Below are positions 5,146 through 7,968 of a stretch of 7,968 nucleotides of DNA, in pieces. Origin of the DNA: Desulfobacteria bacterium (GTDB lineage Bacteria > Desulfobacterota > Desulfobacteria > Desulfobacterales > C00003060); the NCBI GenBank assembly GCA_030145035.1, contig JAQYWL010000139.1, forward strand, positions 1-7,968, read 5' to 3'. The notes below the pieces were generated by a model. That model did no database searches. It was not told the DNA's origin and was given only the letters and a program-made list of their open reading frames with translations. Each line of letters opens with the position of its first letter. Position 1 is the first letter of the stretch. The translations under genes and the position numbers were made by a program.

Positions 5146-6066
5146 TTACGCCCCAATGCTTATCTTCTTGATGATAAACCTTCCGATCACATTTATTATC
5201 ATGGTCACCAAGAAAAGGAGTAAACCAACCTCTATTAAGGAAGAAACGTAGAGGCTGGCTGTCGCTTCTGTGAATTCATTGGCAATGACGCTTGCCATGG
5301 TATTGCCAGGGCTGAAGAGGCTGTGGGGCAAGCGGTTTGAGTTGCCAATGACCATGGTAACCGCCATGGTCTCCCCCAGAGCCCTTCCCAGGGCCAGGAG
5401 GATGCCTGCTGTCATCCCTGAGCGCGCATACGGCAAGATGACTTTTGTTATGACTTCCTGCCGGGTTGCCCCAAGAGAGTATGCTGCTTCTTTGATACCA
5501 GAAGGGACAAGGGTGATCACCTCTCTACCAATGGAGGCAGCGTACGGGATGATCATTACTGACAAAATCAAGGAAGCAGTAAAGATTCCAACCCCATAGG
5601 GGAAGATGCCAACCTTCATCTGGAAACCCCTGACGATGGGCACAAGTACAAACAACGCCCAGAATCCATAGATAATTGAAGGTATTCCAGCGAGCAACTC
5701 GGTCACGTTCTTGAGAATGGAAGAAACAACGCCTCTTTTGAAGTATTCCCCGATAAAGATGGAAATGGCGAGGGAAAAAGGCATGGAGATGAGCAGGGCG
5801 AGAAATGAAGTCAAGAGGGTTCCCACAAGAAAAGGGAGTGCTCCAAAAGTGCCGGTGACCGGATCCCAGGTCTTTCGGACTAAGAAAGAAGGGCCAAAGG
5901 CAGTGAGTGAGGGCAGCGAGTATAGGACCAGGCTCAGAAAGATGGCTGCAAGCAAAACGACGATTGCCAGAGCAGAAAGAAGAATGATTATCTGAAAAGC
6001 GGACTCTGCCCGCTGGCTCCGATCTCTTGGAAGTATTGCCGCTTTATTGGACAACGGGATTTCCAT
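5146..6066 (-). CDS. pstC: Phosphate ABC transporter permease PstC
   Basis: PstC is the partner permease of PstA. The 306 residues comprise a charged cytoplasmic N terminus (to about 21), a first membrane helix at 24-50, a periplasmic section with the family's TWDPVTGTFGALP (66-78), then helices at about 79-105, 120-147, 157-176, 215-240 and 275-298. The EAA loop is EAAYSLGATRQEVITKVILP at 193-212, and ELLAGIPSIIYG (123-134) is characteristic of PstC. The protein is complete with no missing element. The start at 6066 is the only ATG in the N-terminal region; it lies 23 nt inside the end of pstS and lacks a Shine-Dalgarno sequence, again suggesting coupled translation. This arrangement would tie permease output to, and below, that of the binding protein. 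Confidence 0.96.
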   Translation of the reverse strand: MEIPLSNKAAILPRDRSQRAESAFQIIILLSALAIVVLLAAIFLSLVLYSLPSLTAFGPSFLVRKTWDPVTGTFGALPFLVGTLLTSFLALLISMPFSLAISIFIGEYFKRGVVSSILKNVTELLAGIPSIIYGFWALFVLVPIVRGFQMKVGIFPYGVGIFTASLILSVMIIPYAASIGREVITLVPSGIKEAAYSLGATRQEVITKVILPYARSGMTAGILLALGRALGETMAVTMVIGNSNRLPHSLFSPGNTMASVIANEFTEATASLYVSSLIEVGLLLFLVTMIINVIGRFIIKKISIGA

Positions 6067-7084
6067 TGTATGAAATTGATTGAATGGCGTTTTCTGCCCT
6101 TACTATTGCTTCCAAAGGGAGAGGCGCGTAGTGCAATGGCTCTGTATATTTCTGCCCTTCGTGTATCATCCACCAAAGTGCGTTTGAAAGCGCCCGCGCC
6201 TTTTCCCTGGTCCTCCCTCGATAAGCCTGTTCTTTAAAAACCAGTACCCAGGTGAAGCTGCTGATGGGATAACCTTCAGGAGCCTCTGTATCTGTGATGG
6301 ATATCCTGGTATCCTCCGGCAGAGTGACATTGGCTGCTATGCTTGTAGAAGTGGTGCTCGGTTTTATGAACCGCCCCGCCCTATTTTGCAAAAGTGCCAC
6401 TGGCATCCTGTTCAAGAGAGCATATCCAAGTTCTACATAACCTATGGCACCAGGGAAGTATTTTATCAATCCTGCAACACCTGGATTTCCCTTAGATCCC
6501 AAACCAGCCGGCCAGTTTACCGCTTTACCTCTGCCCACTTTTTTCTTCCACTCCTCACTCACTTTGCTCAGGTAGTCCGTGAAGACAAAGGTGGTGCCAC
6601 TTCCTTCTGATCGATGCACGACGACAATGTTCATGTTCGGGAGTTCTTGCTCAGGGTTGAGGCCTGAGATGCGTTGGTCATTCCACTGGGTGATGTTTCC
6701 CAAGAAGATATCAGCAATCACGTTAGGCGTGAACCTCAGCTTGGGGCTTCCAGGTAGGTTATATGTGATGGCCACGGCCCCCAGACAGGTAGGAATGTGA
6801 AGGATCTTTGCCGGGGCTTTTTCAAGTGCCTCATCGCTCATGAAGGCATCCGAGCCGCCAAAGTCCACGGTCATTTTCAAAAGCTGTCTCTGGCCGCCAC
6901 CCGAGCCTATGGCCTGGTAGTTGATCTTTACGCCTGTTTCCTGCCAGTACACATAGAACATCTTGGAATAAAGGGGGTAAGGGAAGGTCGCTCCGGCGCC
7001 AAGCAGTTCCACTGCGTTTGCAGGTGACAGTGGACTGACACAGAAGAGCCCGAAGGCCAGACAAGCACACAGAAGAGCCTTCAT
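6044..7084 (-). CDS. pstS: Periplasmic phosphate-binding protein PstS
   Basis: PstS captures inorganic phosphate with high affinity in the periplasm and delivers it to PstC-PstA. The 346-residue precursor begins with a signal peptide, MKALLCACLAFGLFCVSPLS then PANA, with likely cleavage after Ala24 (ANA). There is no lipobox at the cleavage site, so the mature protein should be soluble. Phosphate ligands are recognisable: Thr33-Phe34 (GATFPYPLY), Ser61 (GSGGGQ), Asp79 (FGGSDA) and the loop Arg158-SEGSGT-164. QWND (133-136) and GAIGYVELGYA (212-222) are further family marks. FGGSDA replaces the commoner FGASDA, a mild change. The ATG at 7084 is preferred, with AAGGAGGT nine nt upstream; the in-frame GTG at 7093 touches that site. 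It is the first gene of the operon and overlaps pstC. Confidence 0.97.
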   Translation of the reverse strand: MKALLCACLAFGLFCVSPLSPANAVELLGAGATFPYPLYSKMFYVYWQETGVKINYQAIGSGGGQRQLLKMTVDFGGSDAFMSDEALEKAPAKILHIPTCLGAVAITYNLPGSPKLRFTPNVIADIFLGNITQWNDQRISGLNPEQELPNMNIVVVHRSEGSGTTFVFTDYLSKVSEEWKKKVGRGKAVNWPAGLGSKGNPGVAGLIKYFPGAIGYVELGYALLNRMPVALLQNRAGRFIKPSTTSTSIAANVTLPEDTRISITDTEAPEGYPISSFTWVLVFKEQAYRGRTREKARALSNALWWMIHEGQKYTEPLHYAPLPLEAIVRAENAIQSISYNGNPVVQ

Positions 7085-7093
7085 TGAGGACAC

Positions 7094-7101
7094 ACCTCCT
7101 T
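7094..7101 (-). promoter_or_regulatory. Strong ribosome binding site of pstS
   Basis: AAGGAGGT on the minus strand is a full match to the anti-Shine-Dalgarno core and lies nine nt before the ATG at 7084. It decides the start against the in-frame GTG at 7093, which abuts it. It is the strongest initiation signal of the operon, in keeping with the excess of binding protein over permease that Pst systems need. Confidence 0.85.
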
Positions 7102-7115
7102 ACAGGTACCGGAGA

Positions 7116-7148
7116 ATGCTAGACAATCGGTTACCTCATGTTGAGGTA
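7116..7148 (-). promoter_or_regulatory. Candidate pst operon promoter with overlapping 7-bp dyad
   Basis: On the minus strand TCAACA (7144 to 7139) and TAGCAT (7121 to 7116), 17 nt apart, each match four of six sigma-70 consensus bases and would give a leader of about 25 nt carrying the pstS ribosome site. A perfect 7-bp inverted repeat, TACCTCA (7132-7138) and TGAGGTA (7142-7148), covers the -35. A 10-bp palindrome, AGACATGTCT, lies farther upstream at 7159-7168. No convincing Pho box (TGTCA-type repeats at 11-bp spacing) is visible. Dyads are seen; their function is inferred. Confidence 0.3.
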
Positions 7149-7181
7149 CACTGATGTAAGACATGTCTATTCCATGGCACG

Positions 7182-7968
7182 CTATGGGAGCTCAACCACT
7201 TTCAGGAGGTTCGTGGTACCCCGGGTGCCAACGGGGACCCCGGCGGTCACGACCAACCGGTCCCCTTGCCGGGCGATACCCTGCTCTAAGGCCCACAAAC
7301 CGGCCAAGGCAAACATTTGCTCTGTGTCCGCAAAGGATTCCACCCGAGCGGGAATCACCCCCCATGACAGGGTCAACTGGCGTTGCGTCTGAAGGTGCGG
7401 GGTCAACCCTACCACAGGGCATGCTGGTCGAAACCTCGCAACCAAACGGGCCGTACTGCCCGAGGACGTGCCAGCCACGATGGCGGCTGCATGGAGATCT
7501 TCAGCCGTCTGACAAGCCGCTCGGCTGATGGCAGACGCTGTCACAGGTAACAGTTCAGACACGGGTTCGTTCAGGAAGCCCCCCCCCTGCAACTCGGGTT
7601 CAGTCGCCCTGGCTATCCTGTCAAGCATGTGTACCGCCTCAATCGGATAACTCCCAATTGCCGTTTCCTCGGAAAGCATCACTGCGTCCGTCCCATCAAG
7701 AATGGCGTTGGCCACATCCGCGGCTTCTGCGCGAGTGGGGCGTGGGCTACTGACCATGGATCGAAGCATCTGAGTGGCGGTGATCACTGGCTTGCCAGAT
7801 TGACGGGCAATTCGAATGATCCTTTTCTGGATGATCGGCACTTCCTCCAGGGGTGTTTCAACACCCAAATCGCCACGGGCGACCATGACACCGTCAACCT
7901 GGGCAAGGATCTTCTCCAATCTTTGTATTGATTGCGCTGTTTCTATCTTGGCGATCAGCAACGGAGGA
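7182..7968 (-). CDS. pyk: Pyruvate kinase, C-terminal about 261 residues (cut by window edge)
   Basis: Pyruvate kinase converts phosphoenolpyruvate and ADP to pyruvate and ATP, the last step of glycolysis. The visible part begins inside the catalytic barrel just before IAKIE, which supplies the catalytic Lys and a metal-binding Glu. It continues with MVARGDLGVE (metal-binding Asp), the TATQML substrate loop with its Thr, and RPTRAEAADVANAILDGTDA. Then comes the allosteric C domain with GTSSGSTARLVARFRP and a normal end near VVTAGVPVGTRGTTNLLKV. The usual MLSGETA reads MLSEETA, a tolerated variant. A run of nine G residues (7587 to 7579, minus strand) encodes the GGG of the barrel-C-domain linker. 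The residue that sets K+ dependence and the B domain are outside the window. The stop lies 97 nt before pstS, and no clear terminator separates them, so some read-through into the pst operon is possible. Confidence 0.96.
   Translation of the reverse strand, partial: PPLLIAKIETAQSIQRLEKILAQVDGVMVARGDLGVETPLEEVPIIQKRIIRIARQSGKPVITATQMLRSMVSSPRPTRAEAADVANAILDGTDAVMLSEETAIGSYPIEAVHMLDRIARATEPELQGGGFLNEPVSELLPVTASAISRAACQTAEDLHAAAIVAGTSSGSTARLVARFRPACPVVGLTPHLQTQRQLTLSWGVIPARVESFADTEQMFALAGLWALEQGIARQGDRLVVTAGVPVGTRGTTNLLKVVELP

Noticed and set aside
7027..7084. Lipoprotein signal in PstS (Cys residues in LLCAC and LFC)
   Set aside because: The Cys residues lie within the hydrophobic core, no proper lipobox precedes them at the right place, and a clear ANA cleavage site follows.
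7163..7528. Plus-strand open frame of 121 codons opposite pyk and the pstS promoter gap
   Set aside because: The peptide is rich in Pro, Arg and Gly as expected from the complement of GC-rich coding sequence, and matches no family I recognise.

Overview
The window is ordinary chromosomal DNA from a bacterium, with seven complete genes and two partial ones, all on the minus strand. Read in the direction of transcription, from high to low coordinates, the order is: C-terminal part of pyruvate kinase (pyk), pstS, pstC, pstA, pstB, phoU, L-lactate dehydrogenase (ldh), a CorA-type Mg2+/Co2+ channel, and the N-terminal part of an Hsp20 small heat shock protein. No tRNA, rRNA, CRISPR array, insertion sequence or phage gene is visible.

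Organism: the PstS signal peptide is of the Sec type I kind with no lipobox, which suits a soluble periplasmic protein and therefore a two-membrane bacterium. An FBP-activatable LDH points to a fermentative or facultatively anaerobic life. The CorA and LDH proteins strongly resemble the Thermotoga maritima proteins as I remember them, down to a Cys-rich segment in the LDH. An anaerobic, perhaps thermophilic, lineage such as Desulfobacterota or a neighbouring deep group is plausible, but the taxon cannot be fixed from this sequence.

Region by region: 7182-7968 is pyk, cut by the window edge. The 97-nt gap 7085-7181 holds a candidate pst promoter and a 7-bp dyad but no recognisable Pho box. From 7084 to 2854 lies the high-affinity phosphate operon pstS-pstC-pstA-pstB-phoU, with overlapping or abutting genes (pstS/pstC 23 nt, pstC/pstA 0 nt, pstA/pstB 19 nt, pstB/phoU 10-nt gap), so translation is probably coupled. 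A perfect 19-bp hairpin closes the operon. Next comes ldh, with a candidate promoter whose -10 lies inside an 8-bp dyad, then corA, then 315 nt of noncoding DNA leading into hsp20.

How the genes work together: PstS captures phosphate in the periplasm, PstC and PstA form the membrane channel, PstB supplies ATP hydrolysis, and PhoU damps uptake and signals phosphate status to a sensor kinase not present here. Pyk and LDH are the last two steps of fermentative glycolysis (PEP to pyruvate to lactate), but they flank the phosphate operon and need not be co-regulated.

No new multi-gene system is evident. The best leads are noncoding. In the hsp20 leader the ribosome binding site can pair over 8 bp with an upstream segment that also sits in the loop of a competing hairpin, which suggests an RNA thermometer. 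Farther upstream are two 17-bp direct repeats spaced exactly 22 bp. The other leads are the unusually long perfect hairpin after phoU and the dyad over the ldh promoter.
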